Assembly (NCBI GenBank): GCA_028722305.1
Contig: JAQYHB010000039.1
Coordinates: forward strand, 23,977 to 87,976
Source of the DNA: Spirochaetales bacterium
Lineage (GTDB): Bacteria; Spirochaetota; Spirochaetia; Sphaerochaetales; Sphaerochaetaceae
Reading direction: 5' to 3'
DNA: 64,000 nucleotides
Both the position numbers and the translations under genes were made by a program. Of this stretch, positions 45,383 through 54,029 are shown in pieces (position 1 is the first letter of the stretch; each line of letters opens with the position of its first letter). The notes beneath the pieces are model-generated. The model did no database searches. It was not told the origin of the DNA and worked only from the letters and a program-made list of their open reading frames with translations.

Positions 45383-45678
45383 GACTGCATGCCACCGAGC
45401 ATTCCCATGCCCTGTTCCTTGATCAGCTCCTGAACCTTCTTGATGGCCTCGTTGGTGGCGGAGGCCACGAGAACCTCCACGGTATGCTGGTCTTCGGCTG
45501 TCATCAGCTGCGCATCAATGGAAACGCTTTGCACGTTGCACAGGCCGTTGACGGTCACCTTTACCATCCCCGCCCCGGCTTCACCGGTCGCGGTGGTTTC
45601 CTGCATTTTGCTCTGGAGCTGCTGCATCTGGTTCTGCAGCTGTCCCATGTTCTTCAAGAAATCAAATGGGTTGTTCAT
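45379..45678 (-). CDS. YbaB/EbfC-family nucleoid-associated protein
   Basis: This 99-residue protein has the family pattern NPFDFLKNMGQLQNQMQQLQ, a long helix, followed by the GAGMVKVTVNGLCNVQSVSID strands and the C-terminal helix ATNEAIKKVQELIKEQ. YbaB/EbfC homodimers bind DNA with modest specificity. It sits 14 bases after dnaX and overlaps recR. Confidence 0.95.
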   Translation of the reverse strand: MNNPFDFLKNMGQLQNQMQQLQSKMQETTATGEAGAGMVKVTVNGLCNVQSVSIDAQLMTAEDQHTVEVLVASATNEAIKKVQELIKEQGMGMLGGMQS

Positions 45679-45692
45679 CGTTGTTGTTTCCT

Positions 45693-47333
45693 TTATTCTG
45701 TAACAATGGTCCCGCTGAACATGCTGGCGATCTTGCTGATCGCGGGGTCAGACGTAGAGGGATTCTCCTCTTTCTTTGGTTCCTCGACAAGTAGCTGGAT
45801 GGTTCCTGTGAAACCGGTGACCGTAGCCACCGCCTGTTTCAGGGTGTCCATCGCCATCTTCAGCTTGTCGCGGTCATAAACCTTGCTGAAGGAGAGCGTC
45901 AGCGAATTCTCGTCCTGTTCGATTTTCGTCACGTTGCCCAGCATCGCCGCCAACATCGGCTGGTTCATCGCCTGCCCCACCGTTTTCAGGTCTTCCTTGG
46001 TCACCTGCCTGACCCGGACGGGAACGCTCGGGGCGGGTTCGGGTTCCGGCGCGGGAGCAGGGTTGGGAACTGCCTGCTTCTTAGATTGCTGGAAGTTGAA
46101 TACCGGTACATCCTGGAAGGACGGCTTGGAAGGAGCGGCCGGTTGCCGGGCGGGAAGTTGCGCCCGCTGGAAGGCGGGAAGGGATTTGCCATCGGTCAGG
46201 GACTGCTGCAGGGCCTGCAGGCGCTTGACCAAAGAGGTCGGGCTGACCAGGTAGGGCAACTGTCCAAGCCTGCTGAGCAATAGCTCCACCTCGAAACGGG
46301 GGTTCAGCGAGTAGCGGATATCGCGGTAAAGCTTGAGCAACATCTCCACGGCCGCCTCGAGCTGTTCATTGGTATAGGCCTTGCGCACCTCGGGATCGAA
46401 CTCCGACTCCTGTATGCCGAGGATATCCTCGTCGGTGATACCTTGGGCGAGCAACATCAGTGTCCGGTAGTACTGGGTCAAGTCCTTGACGCACTGGTCG
46501 ATGGAGATACCGTCGTGCAGCATCTTCTGGAAACCGGTCAACGCTCCTTTCATGTCCCCATGCAGCATGCCAAGCACCATCTGGTTCAGCTGGTCCATCC
46601 CGACGATGCCAAGCTTGTCCCTGATTCCCGCGAGGGTAATATGCCCTCCGCTGAAGGAGACCACCTGGTCGAACAGGGTGTAGGCGTCGCGCATGGAGCC
46701 TGTCGATTCTTTGGCTATCCAGAACAGGGCGTCATCGTCGGCCTGCACGCCGAGGTCGTTTGCCGCCTCCTTCAGCTTTTCCTTGACCTGGTCGAGACTG
46801 ATGAGCTGGAAGTGGAACTGCTGGCAACGGCTGCGTATGGTGGCGGGCACCTTCTGCAACTCGGTGGTGGCGAAGATGAAGATGATGTACTCGGGCGGCT
46901 CCTCGATGGTCTTCAAAAGCGCGTTGAAGGCGCTGATGGAGAGCATGTGGACCTCGTCGATGATGTAGATCTTGTAGCGGCTCGCCTGTGGCGGGAACAT
47001 CACCTCGTCCTTGATTGCGCGGATATCGTTGACACTGGTATTCGAGGCTCCGTCAATCTCAATCACGTCCGGGCTGTTGCCAGCGGCGATCTCCCTGCAA
47101 GAGGCGCACTCTCCGCAGGGGTGGGCGGTCGGTCCATGCTCGCAGTTCAGCGCCTTCGCCAGGATGCGGGCGCTGGTCGTCTTTCCGACACCACGGGGGC
47201 CGGAGAAAAGGTAGGCGTGGGCGATACGGCCCTGCTCGATGGCGTGGGTGATGGTGGAGACGACAAACTCCTGTCCGACCATCGTGTCGAAGGACTGAGG
47301 TCGTTTCCTCGTCGCTGTTACTTCATATGCCAT
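45693..47333 (-). CDS. dnaX: DNA polymerase III subunits gamma and tau
   Basis: This 546-residue clamp loader ATPase has Walker A GPRGVGKTTSARILAK, a C4 zinc module (CEHGPTAHPCGECASC), Walker B IIDEVHML, and the sensor-1 FATTELQKVPATIRSRC. A proline-rich linker (PNPAPAPEPEPAPSVPV) leads to a tau-like C-terminal domain. I found no slippery A-run that would make a short gamma form. ATG 47333 with GAGGTGAAAGG is preferred over GTG 47354. The ribosome-binding region lies in the arm of an inverted repeat listed separately. Confidence 0.95.
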   Translation of the reverse strand: MAYEVTATRKRPQSFDTMVGQEFVVSTITHAIEQGRIAHAYLFSGPRGVGKTTSARILAKALNCEHGPTAHPCGECASCREIAAGNSPDVIEIDGASNTSVNDIRAIKDEVMFPPQASRYKIYIIDEVHMLSISAFNALLKTIEEPPEYIIFIFATTELQKVPATIRSRCQQFHFQLISLDQVKEKLKEAANDLGVQADDDALFWIAKESTGSMRDAYTLFDQVVSFSGGHITLAGIRDKLGIVGMDQLNQMVLGMLHGDMKGALTGFQKMLHDGISIDQCVKDLTQYYRTLMLLAQGITDEDILGIQESEFDPEVRKAYTNEQLEAAVEMLLKLYRDIRYSLNPRFEVELLLSRLGQLPYLVSPTSLVKRLQALQQSLTDGKSLPAFQRAQLPARQPAAPSKPSFQDVPVFNFQQSKKQAVPNPAPAPEPEPAPSVPVRVRQVTKEDLKTVGQAMNQPMLAAMLGNVTKIEQDENSLTLSFSKVYDRDKLKMAMDTLKQAVATVTGFTGTIQLLVEEPKKEENPSTSDPAISKIASMFSGTIVTE

Positions 47334-47341
47334 GCCTTTCA

Positions 47342-47378
47342 CCTCGGACTCCACTATACCATAGGTAGGAGTCCGAGG
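47342..47378 (-). repeat. perfect 11-base inverted repeat over the dnaX ribosome-binding site
   Basis: CCTCGGACTCC (47342-47352) is matched by GGAGTCCGAGG (47368-47378) around a 15-base loop. In the dnaX transcript the 3' arm includes the GAGG of the ribosome-binding sequence. No T-run follows, so it is not a normal terminator for the upstream glucuronidase operon. Confidence 0.75.
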
Positions 47379-47390
47379 AAAAGGAAAGGC

Positions 47391-49139
47391 TCAGACGCCA
47401 TGATAGAAATCGTGCACCACCTGCCAGGCCAGCTTCTTCCGCTTGTGGTCACTATCAATCAAACCTTTGCGGTTGAAGCCCCCCTGATGGCGGTTCATCC
47501 GCCTGGGCGTCCGGAAGTCATAAAGGATCCACGGGGTACAGCCCTGAATGAAGGGACAGGACCGCTGCATGGCGAACTGCTTCTCGTAGAGCCTCTTCTG
47601 ATACTCCTCGGTCCACATCTCCTCCTCGCCTCCATGGTTTCCGAACCGTGCCCCGCCCCCGAACTCGGTAATCACCACCGGTTTGTCGAGATGGGAATTG
47701 GCGAGAATCCGCGGAAGTTTGGCGAAGTCCGGGTCGTACCAGCCGTAGTACTCATTGTTGCCGATGACATCGAGATAGGTCATGAGCCGGTCCTCGATGG
47801 CCAGCTTCCGCTGGTTTACCAGACAGGCGGCGCTGACCAGCCTCGAGGGATCGTCACTCTTGGCTGTCTTGGCAAGACGGCGCATGAAGGAGAGCCGCGC
47901 ATCGGTGTCCTCGTTCTCGTTGCCTACCGACCAGATGACCACGCTCGCCCGGTTCTTGTCACGCCGGATTAGCTCCTTCAACTGGTTCTCCGCGTCCTGA
48001 TAAGTACTCTCGCTCTGGAAATCGATTGCCCAGTATACGGGAATCTCCTCCCACAGCAACATGCCCATTTTGTCTGCCAGCCGCGCCATCTCCCTGCTGT
48101 GCGGGTAGTGCGCCAAACGCATGAAGACCGCACCCAGTTCCTGGGCATCCTTGATCGACTGGAGCCGGTCGCTTTCCGTGGAGCGTTTACCCCCTTCCGG
48201 ATAGTCCTCGTGACAACTGATGCCCTTGAGGAAGATGGGCTTGTCGTTGAGCAGCACCTTGGTTCCTTCCACCCGTATGGTACGGAATCCAATCTGGTCG
48301 GACAGGACATCCTCGCCATAGGCCAGGCTCACGTGGTATAGGCGGGGAGTCGCGATGTCCCAGAGCTCCGGCCTTGCCTCGACCACGGCGTTTCCCTTGC
48401 CCTCTCGGAAAGGGACCTTCTGGTTGACGCCGAGTTCAGGAATGGAAAAGACAGCACTTCCCTCGCTCGAGCCTTCGACGGAGAAATCCAATGCGATGTG
48501 GGCCTTGTCCGGCAGAAGGCGGACATACCAGTCGGAAAGATAGCTCTTCGGGGTCTCGAACAGGAAGACGTCCCGGTAGAGCCCGCTATAGAGGAACCAG
48601 TCGGTATTGTCCATAGGAACCCGCTCCGGATCCCGTCTGCCGTCGACGCAGACCATCAGCCTGTTCTCTTTTTCCTGGACGGCGTCGGTGATTTCCAGCG
48701 TGAAAGGGGTGGAACCGCCGTCATGCATGCCTAGGTAATGGTGGTTCAGGAAAACATAGGTCCGGTAGCTGGCCCCCTCGAACTGGAGAAAGAGTCTGCC
48801 GTCGGTTTTCGGCTGGTCGAAGGTACGCATATAGCATCCTAGCCCCTCGAAATATTTCAGCTCGGGCTTTGTCAGGTTCCAGACCGAAGGGACCTTCGTC
48901 ACGGGCCAGAAATCCCAGTCGAAATCAGCGGGTTCGCCATGGCTGTCCTCGAAACACCACGAGGCACGTAGCGCGGTCTCATACCAGTCTTCGATGAAAT
49001 GCCAGTCCCCGTTCAAAGAACGGAGGTTCCTTCCGTCAGTAGAGACCAGCGTTTCGCTGGTCGCCTTGACCTTCTCGAATGGGGAGCGGAAGCCCCGCTC
49101 GTGGATGTTCGCCGTAAAGTTCGCACTTTGCATGTTCAA
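47391..49139 (-). CDS. GH2 beta-glucuronidase
   Basis: This 582-residue GH2 enzyme has the jelly-roll, immunoglobulin-like and TIM-barrel parts in order. The catalytic acid/base is Glu408 in SVGNENE and the nucleophile is Glu492 in VVITEFGGG. The glucuronate-recognising NxK motif is present as FNRKGL (Asn556, Lys558), aligning with the NKKG of E. coli UidA, which separates it from galactosidases. No signal peptide is seen, so it is cytoplasmic. It is the last gene of the uronate operon, overlapping the lyase gene by four bases. Confidence 0.9.
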   Translation of the reverse strand: MNMQSANFTANIHERGFRSPFEKVKATSETLVSTDGRNLRSLNGDWHFIEDWYETALRASWCFEDSHGEPADFDWDFWPVTKVPSVWNLTKPELKYFEGLGCYMRTFDQPKTDGRLFLQFEGASYRTYVFLNHHYLGMHDGGSTPFTLEITDAVQEKENRLMVCVDGRRDPERVPMDNTDWFLYSGLYRDVFLFETPKSYLSDWYVRLLPDKAHIALDFSVEGSSEGSAVFSIPELGVNQKVPFREGKGNAVVEARPELWDIATPRLYHVSLAYGEDVLSDQIGFRTIRVEGTKVLLNDKPIFLKGISCHEDYPEGGKRSTESDRLQSIKDAQELGAVFMRLAHYPHSREMARLADKMGMLLWEEIPVYWAIDFQSESTYQDAENQLKELIRRDKNRASVVIWSVGNENEDTDARLSFMRRLAKTAKSDDPSRLVSAACLVNQRKLAIEDRLMTYLDVIGNNEYYGWYDPDFAKLPRILANSHLDKPVVITEFGGGARFGNHGGEEEMWTEEYQKRLYEKQFAMQRSCPFIQGCTPWILYDFRTPRRMNRHQGGFNRKGLIDSDHKRKKLAWQVVHDFYHGV

Positions 49140-51085
49140 TACTCCATTACCTTGCCGATATCGTGGTCCTCAGGACCGAAAATGACGCACTGGCCCCAGC
49201 CTGTATGGCCGTCAGCGCGGAAACTATCCGTAGGGGAGCCCCACTCGCGGTGGCTGGCCACCACGAGCCACCCGTCCACCTTCCACGCCTCGATCATCGA
49301 GCCAGGGAAAGCGGTCCCTTTGCAATTGCTGGTGACAGGAACCTGTTCCACCATGGGCTCATGGCCGAAGGCGAGGACGACCAGCAAAGAGGAGAAGCAA
49401 CGGGCGTGACGCGTGAAGACGAGACGGCGGGAGGGAAGCTTTTCATTGTACTTCGGAGAGACCCACCCTGGTTCCACTTCAAGGTCGTCCGCATTCGGGC
49501 TGGCCACATACAGCTTCTGACGGGAGCTTTCCCAGCAGGCTCCATGCAGGGTTGCCGACAACTTCCCTCCGGGTGCGAAGTGGAGCCGGCTTTCAAGCGC
49601 GTGCTCGCCCGATCCGTAGAGCTCGTCCAAGACCAGGAACGTGTCGTTGCCGAGGATGAACAGTTTGCGGGTGATGAAGACTCCAAGCTCCGCATAGCCT
49701 GCGAGCCCCATGCGGATATATCCGCATCCTTCCTTTTCTTTGGCGGAAATGCCGGTGGTCTTGCTCATTCTCCGGTATTCCCAGCTGTCCTTGGCCTCGT
49801 AACAGTCGATGCCGTCGACCAGCACCGTATTGTGGGCGGCGGCACTCTTGAACCAGTAGCGGTCTTTTCCCGCCACATAGGTGTACCGGCCCGGGTCGAC
49901 CAGGACATTCTCTCCATCGTGGTACAGGTCGAAGGCAAGCTGGTCGGCATGGCCATGGCCCGCTCCCAACGTTCCTGCCTTGGCATGCAGATAGGCGCCT
50001 TGTTCTTTCCAATAGGCATGTCCCCCATCGGAGAAAAGCATCAGATGGCTAGGCGATTCTTTTGGTTCCAGGCGGTCATAGCTCTCGATTCCCTCGACAC
50101 CGATTTCCCACGCGGCGTCGCTGGAGACTGTTTGTCCTCCTTGTCCGCGTAGCAGGGGATCGCGGAACAGGACTGCCGCCCGTTCCATCAGGTCCCGCTG
50201 GTCGATCAGGTCGCTGTCGCCAGTGGAGGGCTCTTTTCCATCCGGCATTTCCATCGCAGCGCTGTACCGGGCCATTTTGCGAATCCGTTCCTCCATCCCT
50301 TCTGGAAGGGGTATCCGATAGCAACGGGAAAGAGAAACCACATCAAGGAACTGGCTGAGCACCTCGTTGTGGTACATGGCGCTTTGCTCCCAGTGGACCC
50401 CGTCGTCGTAGACCTGTATCTGGATTTCCTGGTCCAGTCTCTCCAAGGCGAGCGCGCGCCAATGTCTGCTTTCCTCATCAGGTGGCAGCATCACGCTGGT
50501 GACGAACAGGCCATGGTTGGCCATGATTCCCCAGTTGGAAAGCAACTGGTAGCTGTCCCAGACGGAGGCGATGAAATGGGCATGTTCCCGCAGGCTCCGG
50601 AAGGCCAGATCGAGCAGGTCATCGGTGACAGCCTCGCTTCCCTCCATCAGCTTCAGCGCCTTCATCCATACCTCCATGCGGATGCCGCACTCGATGGTGC
50701 GCCAAGCTTTGGCGTGGGCCTCGTCATGGGGTACCTGGGCGACCCAGCTTCTCAGCTGTCTGGCAAAGGCCCGGGGGTATTTCTCATTCCCTGTCAGGAG
50801 CCATGCCTCGCCCAAGGTCTTCCAGAACTCCATCCGGTTGAAAGCATAGACGAACTCCGGGTCATCCCCTGGCTGGAAGAGCCAGTCGATGCCATGGGGG
50901 AAGGCGACCGGAGTGGAGGTATGCTCCAGATCCCACCTGCGGTCGAAGACAAACTGGTCTTTGGCAATCAGGTCGGCGCTGTGGATGATGCTTTGCGCGT
51001 CATCCGGATGGTTGGCCAGCACCCACCTCGCGGTGGCCTTGCCGTCGCAAAGGAAACAACCTCTGACGTGTGCGTACCAGTCCAT
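49136..51085 (-). CDS. heparinase II/III-family polysaccharide lyase
   Basis: This 649-residue protein has an N-terminal (alpha/alpha) toroid, where NRMEFWKTLGEAWLLTGNEKY and NWGIMANHGLF are characteristic, and a C-terminal anti-parallel beta-sheet half. The heparinase II/III signature region reads GTLGAGHGHADQLAFDLYHD, followed by LVDPGRYTY. Such enzymes cleave uronic-acid-containing glycans by beta-elimination, leaving an unsaturated uronate at the new end, the substrate of the adjacent GH88. No signal peptide is present. The exact polysaccharide family (PL12, PL15, PL21 or other) cannot be decided by eye. Confidence 0.85.
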   Translation of the reverse strand: MDWYAHVRGCFLCDGKATARWVLANHPDDAQSIIHSADLIAKDQFVFDRRWDLEHTSTPVAFPHGIDWLFQPGDDPEFVYAFNRMEFWKTLGEAWLLTGNEKYPRAFARQLRSWVAQVPHDEAHAKAWRTIECGIRMEVWMKALKLMEGSEAVTDDLLDLAFRSLREHAHFIASVWDSYQLLSNWGIMANHGLFVTSVMLPPDEESRHWRALALERLDQEIQIQVYDDGVHWEQSAMYHNEVLSQFLDVVSLSRCYRIPLPEGMEERIRKMARYSAAMEMPDGKEPSTGDSDLIDQRDLMERAAVLFRDPLLRGQGGQTVSSDAAWEIGVEGIESYDRLEPKESPSHLMLFSDGGHAYWKEQGAYLHAKAGTLGAGHGHADQLAFDLYHDGENVLVDPGRYTYVAGKDRYWFKSAAAHNTVLVDGIDCYEAKDSWEYRRMSKTTGISAKEKEGCGYIRMGLAGYAELGVFITRKLFILGNDTFLVLDELYGSGEHALESRLHFAPGGKLSATLHGACWESSRQKLYVASPNADDLEVEPGWVSPKYNEKLPSRRLVFTRHARCFSSLLVVLAFGHEPMVEQVPVTSNCKGTAFPGSMIEAWKVDGWLVVASHREWGSPTDSFRADGHTGWGQCVIFGPEDHDIGKVMEY

Positions 51086-51089
51086 AGAC

Positions 51090-52235
51090 TTACCAATAGG
51101 AGCGCCAATCGCTCTTCTTCAGGCGGGTCAACGCCTCAAGGTAGAAATAATCCCCCCAGGAGACACATTCGTCGACACCCTCTTCCGTACAGCTATTGTA
51201 GGGCGATTTCTTCGAGTAGGTGCCATGCAGCACCAGACCGTTGGCCGTGTCTCCTGGCCTGACCCGATAGGAGCGTACCAGGCTTCCCATCAGCTTTTCC
51301 GCCATCTCCTCGTACGCTTCCTTCTTCTCCTCCACCAGACGGGCCATCTCCAGCAGCCCGCAGGCGACAATCGAGGCGGACGAGCTGTCCCTTGGCTCGC
51401 TCCCGCTCTGGAAGATCAGGTCCCAATAAGGAACCAGGTCCTCTGGGAGACGGGAGAGGAAATACCCGAGCGCTCCGTCAAACAGGGCTGGAAGCTCGGG
51501 ATTGTGGGTATAGCGGAAGGAGAGGGCAAGCCCGTAGACCGCCCAGGCCTGTCCCCGCGCCCAGGAGGAATCGGCGCGATAGCCTTGGCATGTTTCTCCG
51601 CGTAGGCCCTTGCCTGTCCGCGGATCGAGGAAGTAGGTGTGGTAGGTCGAATGGTCGGGACGGAAGGAGTAAGTCAGGCAGGTATGGGTGTGCTTGCGAG
51701 CGACAAGACCGTAGCGGTCATCACCGGTTACCTCGCTCGCCCAGTAGAGCAGCGGGAGATTGAGCAGGCAGTCGATGATGAATCGGTAGTTGTCCTTCGC
51801 GTCCATCCTTCCCCAGGCTTGCAGGAACTGTCCCTTGGGCTGCCAGCGGGTCAGTAGCTGGTTTGCGGCGGCGATCGCCGACTGCTTGGCCAGCTCGTTT
51901 CCGGTCATCATCCAGGCGCTGACGCAACTTGGCGTGTAGAGGAAGCCCATGTCGTGATGGTCGACGCAGATCTTGCGCTCGATCCGGTTGGCGAAGGAGG
52001 GCACCATGGCGGTCCCCGCCTCGAGGAACACGGGATCGTGGGAGAGTTCCCAGGAGAGCCAGAGTTCCCCCGGCCAGAAGCCGCAGGTCCATTGGTCGTT
52101 CTCGCAACGGGGATAGATGCCCCCGATGGAGGAATGGTTCTGGCAAAAAACCCGGTAGATGGGGATGTTGGAGCGGACGATGGAAAGCGCGTCGCTGATT
52201 GCTTCGTCTAGCTCGCGGGAAGTGATTGGTTGCAT
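51090..52235 (-). CDS. GH88 unsaturated glucuronyl hydrolase
   Basis: This 381-residue GH88 enzyme has an (alpha/alpha)6 barrel. Asp95 in VDHHDMGFLYTP and Asp155 in IIDCLLNLPLLYW correspond in spacing to the two catalytic aspartates (88 and 149) of Bacillus UGL, and SSWARGQAWAVYGLALS is a conserved stretch. It removes the 4,5-unsaturated uronate left by polysaccharide lyases. No signal peptide is seen. It lies three bases after the permease gene and four bases before the lyase gene, inside one operon. Confidence 0.93.
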   Translation of the reverse strand: MQPITSRELDEAISDALSIVRSNIPIYRVFCQNHSSIGGIYPRCENDQWTCGFWPGELWLSWELSHDPVFLEAGTAMVPSFANRIERKICVDHHDMGFLYTPSCVSAWMMTGNELAKQSAIAAANQLLTRWQPKGQFLQAWGRMDAKDNYRFIIDCLLNLPLLYWASEVTGDDRYGLVARKHTHTCLTYSFRPDHSTYHTYFLDPRTGKGLRGETCQGYRADSSWARGQAWAVYGLALSFRYTHNPELPALFDGALGYFLSRLPEDLVPYWDLIFQSGSEPRDSSSASIVACGLLEMARLVEEKKEAYEEMAEKLMGSLVRSYRVRPGDTANGLVLHGTYSKKSPYNSCTEEGVDECVSWGDYFYLEALTRLKKSDWRSYW

Positions 52236-52238
52236 GCC

Positions 52239-53075
52239 TTATCCCTTCAGACCGGTATTGGCGATTCCCTGTACGAAGTACTTCTGCAGCGAGAGGAAGA
52301 CCACCACGACCGGAACCAGCGTGACGACGCTGGCTGCCATGATCAGCCCGTACTCCTGCGAGTACTGGCCGATGAACATGCGTAGCCCGATGGCGATGGT
52401 CTTCAGCTTTTCGCGGGTCAGGTAGATATAGGGTCCGAGGAAGTCATTCCACGTATTGACGAAGGTGAAGATCGTCAACGTTGAGAGAGCCGGCTTGGAG
52501 AGCGGCAGCATGATCTTGAAGTAGATGCCGTACTCGGTCATTCCGTCGACTCTAGCGGCTTCGCACAGCTCGGTGGGAATACTGGTGTAGAACTGTTTCA
52601 TCATGAACACGCCGAAAGCGCTGAAGGCCTGCAGCAGGATGATGGCGAGATGGGTGTTGTTCAACCCCATCTTGCTCATCATGACGAACTGGGGGACCAT
52701 GTAGACCTGCCATGGCATGGCGATGGTGGCCACGTAGCCAAGGAACAGAGTGTCGCGCCCCCTGAAATGCAGCTTGCTGAAGGCATAGGCGGCGAAGCTG
52801 CTGGTGAACAACTGCAGGAAGGTGACGATTATGGTCAGCTTGACCGTGTTCCGGATGAAGGTGCCAAGGGGAATCGTGGTCCAGATGTCCCGGTAATTGG
52901 CCCACCGCGGGTGTGCCGGAATCCAGTCGATCGGGAAGGTGAAGACATCCTTGTCCAGTTTGACGCTCGCCGAGAGCATCCAGAGGAAGGGCAGCACCAT
53001 CAGCACCGAGCAGGCGATGAGCAACACGTAGATGATGGTCTGGCGAACTTTCGAGGCGTTACTTTCCACTTGCAT
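52239..53075 (-). CDS. sugar ABC transporter permease (MalG type, CUT1)
   Basis: This 278-residue permease has six predicted helices, starting IIYVLLIACSVLMVLPFLWM, and the EAA loop ELCEAARVDGMTEYGIYFKIMLPLSKPAL with the usual glycine. It forms the second half of the importer with the gene upstream. ATG 53075 lies four bases after a strong GGGAGGTG and one base after the upstream stop; the longer frame upstream is not needed. No ATPase gene is in this operon. Confidence 0.92.
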   Translation of the reverse strand: MQVESNASKVRQTIIYVLLIACSVLMVLPFLWMLSASVKLDKDVFTFPIDWIPAHPRWANYRDIWTTIPLGTFIRNTVKLTIIVTFLQLFTSSFAAYAFSKLHFRGRDTLFLGYVATIAMPWQVYMVPQFVMMSKMGLNNTHLAIILLQAFSAFGVFMMKQFYTSIPTELCEAARVDGMTEYGIYFKIMLPLSKPALSTLTIFTFVNTWNDFLGPYIYLTREKLKTIAIGLRMFIGQYSQEYGLIMAASVVTLVPVVVVFLSLQKYFVQGIANTGLKG

Positions 53076-53076
53076 C

Positions 53077-53967
53077 TCACACCTCCCGTTTTTTCTGCAC
53101 GCTGAACTGTACCAGCGTGACGACAAGCACCAGCAGGAAAAGCACCATCGCTTCGGCGCTGGCGAGACCGAAGGTGGAGTTGACGAATGCCTTGTTGTAG
53201 ATGTCGTAGACCATGACCAAGGTGGCCGTTCCCGGTCCGCCCTGGGTGATCATGTAGACGATGTCATAAACTTTGAAGCATTGGACAATCAGCATGATCA
53301 GGATGAAGAAGGTGGTCGGCGAGAGCTGGGGGAGCGTGACGTTCCAGAAACGTTGCCAGCCATTGCAGCCATCCAGATTCGCAGCCTCGTAGAGTTCGGT
53401 GTTCACGCCCTGCAGACCGGCAAGGTAGATAATCATGTAGTAGCCCATGTACTTCCAGACCGAGAAAAGGACAATGGTGGTCATGGCCCAGTCCTTGTCG
53501 GTGGACCACCCCGGAGGGTTCTTCACGCCGAGGCTGGTCAGGAACTGGTTGATGGGGCCCATACCCGGATTGAAAAGCATGTTCCAGACAGCGGTGACTG
53601 CCACCATGCTTGCAACATAGGGAAAGAAGCTGACGGTACGGAAGAAATCCCTACCACGCATCCTCCTGTTCAAGAGGAGCGCAATCACCAGCGCCATGAC
53701 CAAGGTAAACGGCACCGTGGCGATGGTATAGATGATTGTGTTCTTGAACGCCGCGGCAAACTGGGAGTCGTCGCCCAAACGGATGAAATTCCTTAACCCG
53801 ACGAACTTCATCGGATTGTAGGGGGAGCCATCCCAGTCGAGAAAGGCGAGGATGAAGGCGAAGACCATCGGTGCCAGAGTGAACACAGCGAAGCCGATGA
53901 AGTTCGGGGCGATGAAGGAATAGGCGACCAAATGCCGCCGGATTTCCGCTTTCTGTTTTGCTTGCAT
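53077..53967 (-). CDS. sugar ABC transporter permease (MalF type, CUT1)
   Basis: This 296-residue permease has six helices and the EAA loop ELYEAANLDGCNGWQRFWNVTLPQLSPT. Together with the MalG-type partner it would carry an oligosaccharide delivered by the binding protein. AAGGA precedes the ATG by seven bases. A stable hairpin lies between it and the binding-protein gene. Confidence 0.92.
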   Translation of the reverse strand: MQAKQKAEIRRHLVAYSFIAPNFIGFAVFTLAPMVFAFILAFLDWDGSPYNPMKFVGLRNFIRLGDDSQFAAAFKNTIIYTIATVPFTLVMALVIALLLNRRMRGRDFFRTVSFFPYVASMVAVTAVWNMLFNPGMGPINQFLTSLGVKNPPGWSTDKDWAMTTIVLFSVWKYMGYYMIIYLAGLQGVNTELYEAANLDGCNGWQRFWNVTLPQLSPTTFFILIMLIVQCFKVYDIVYMITQGGPGTATLVMVYDIYNKAFVNSTFGLASAEAMVLFLLVLVVTLVQFSVQKKREV

Positions 53968-53988
53968 GGGACGTTCCTTTGGAATGAG

Positions 53989-54017
53989 GACAGCCGGGAA
54001 CGCCTGTCCCGGCTGTC
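53989..54017 (-). repeat. intercistronic hairpin after the binding-protein gene
   Basis: GACAGCCGGGA (53989-53999) and TCCCGGCTGTC (54007-54017) form a perfect 11-base-pair stem with a seven-base loop. No T-run follows, so it more likely stabilises the upstream mRNA or causes partial attenuation, as seen between malE and malF in other bacteria. Confidence 0.8.
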
Positions 54018-54029
54018 TGGTGGGAGAAA

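Noticed and set aside
45693..46100. Programmed frameshift site for a short gamma form of DnaX
   Set aside because: No slippery A-run or A AAA AAG-type heptamer was seen in the expected part of the gene.
46443..47972. 509-residue plus-strand open frame
   Set aside because: Antisense to dnaX and the glucuronidase gene, both with catalytic motifs.
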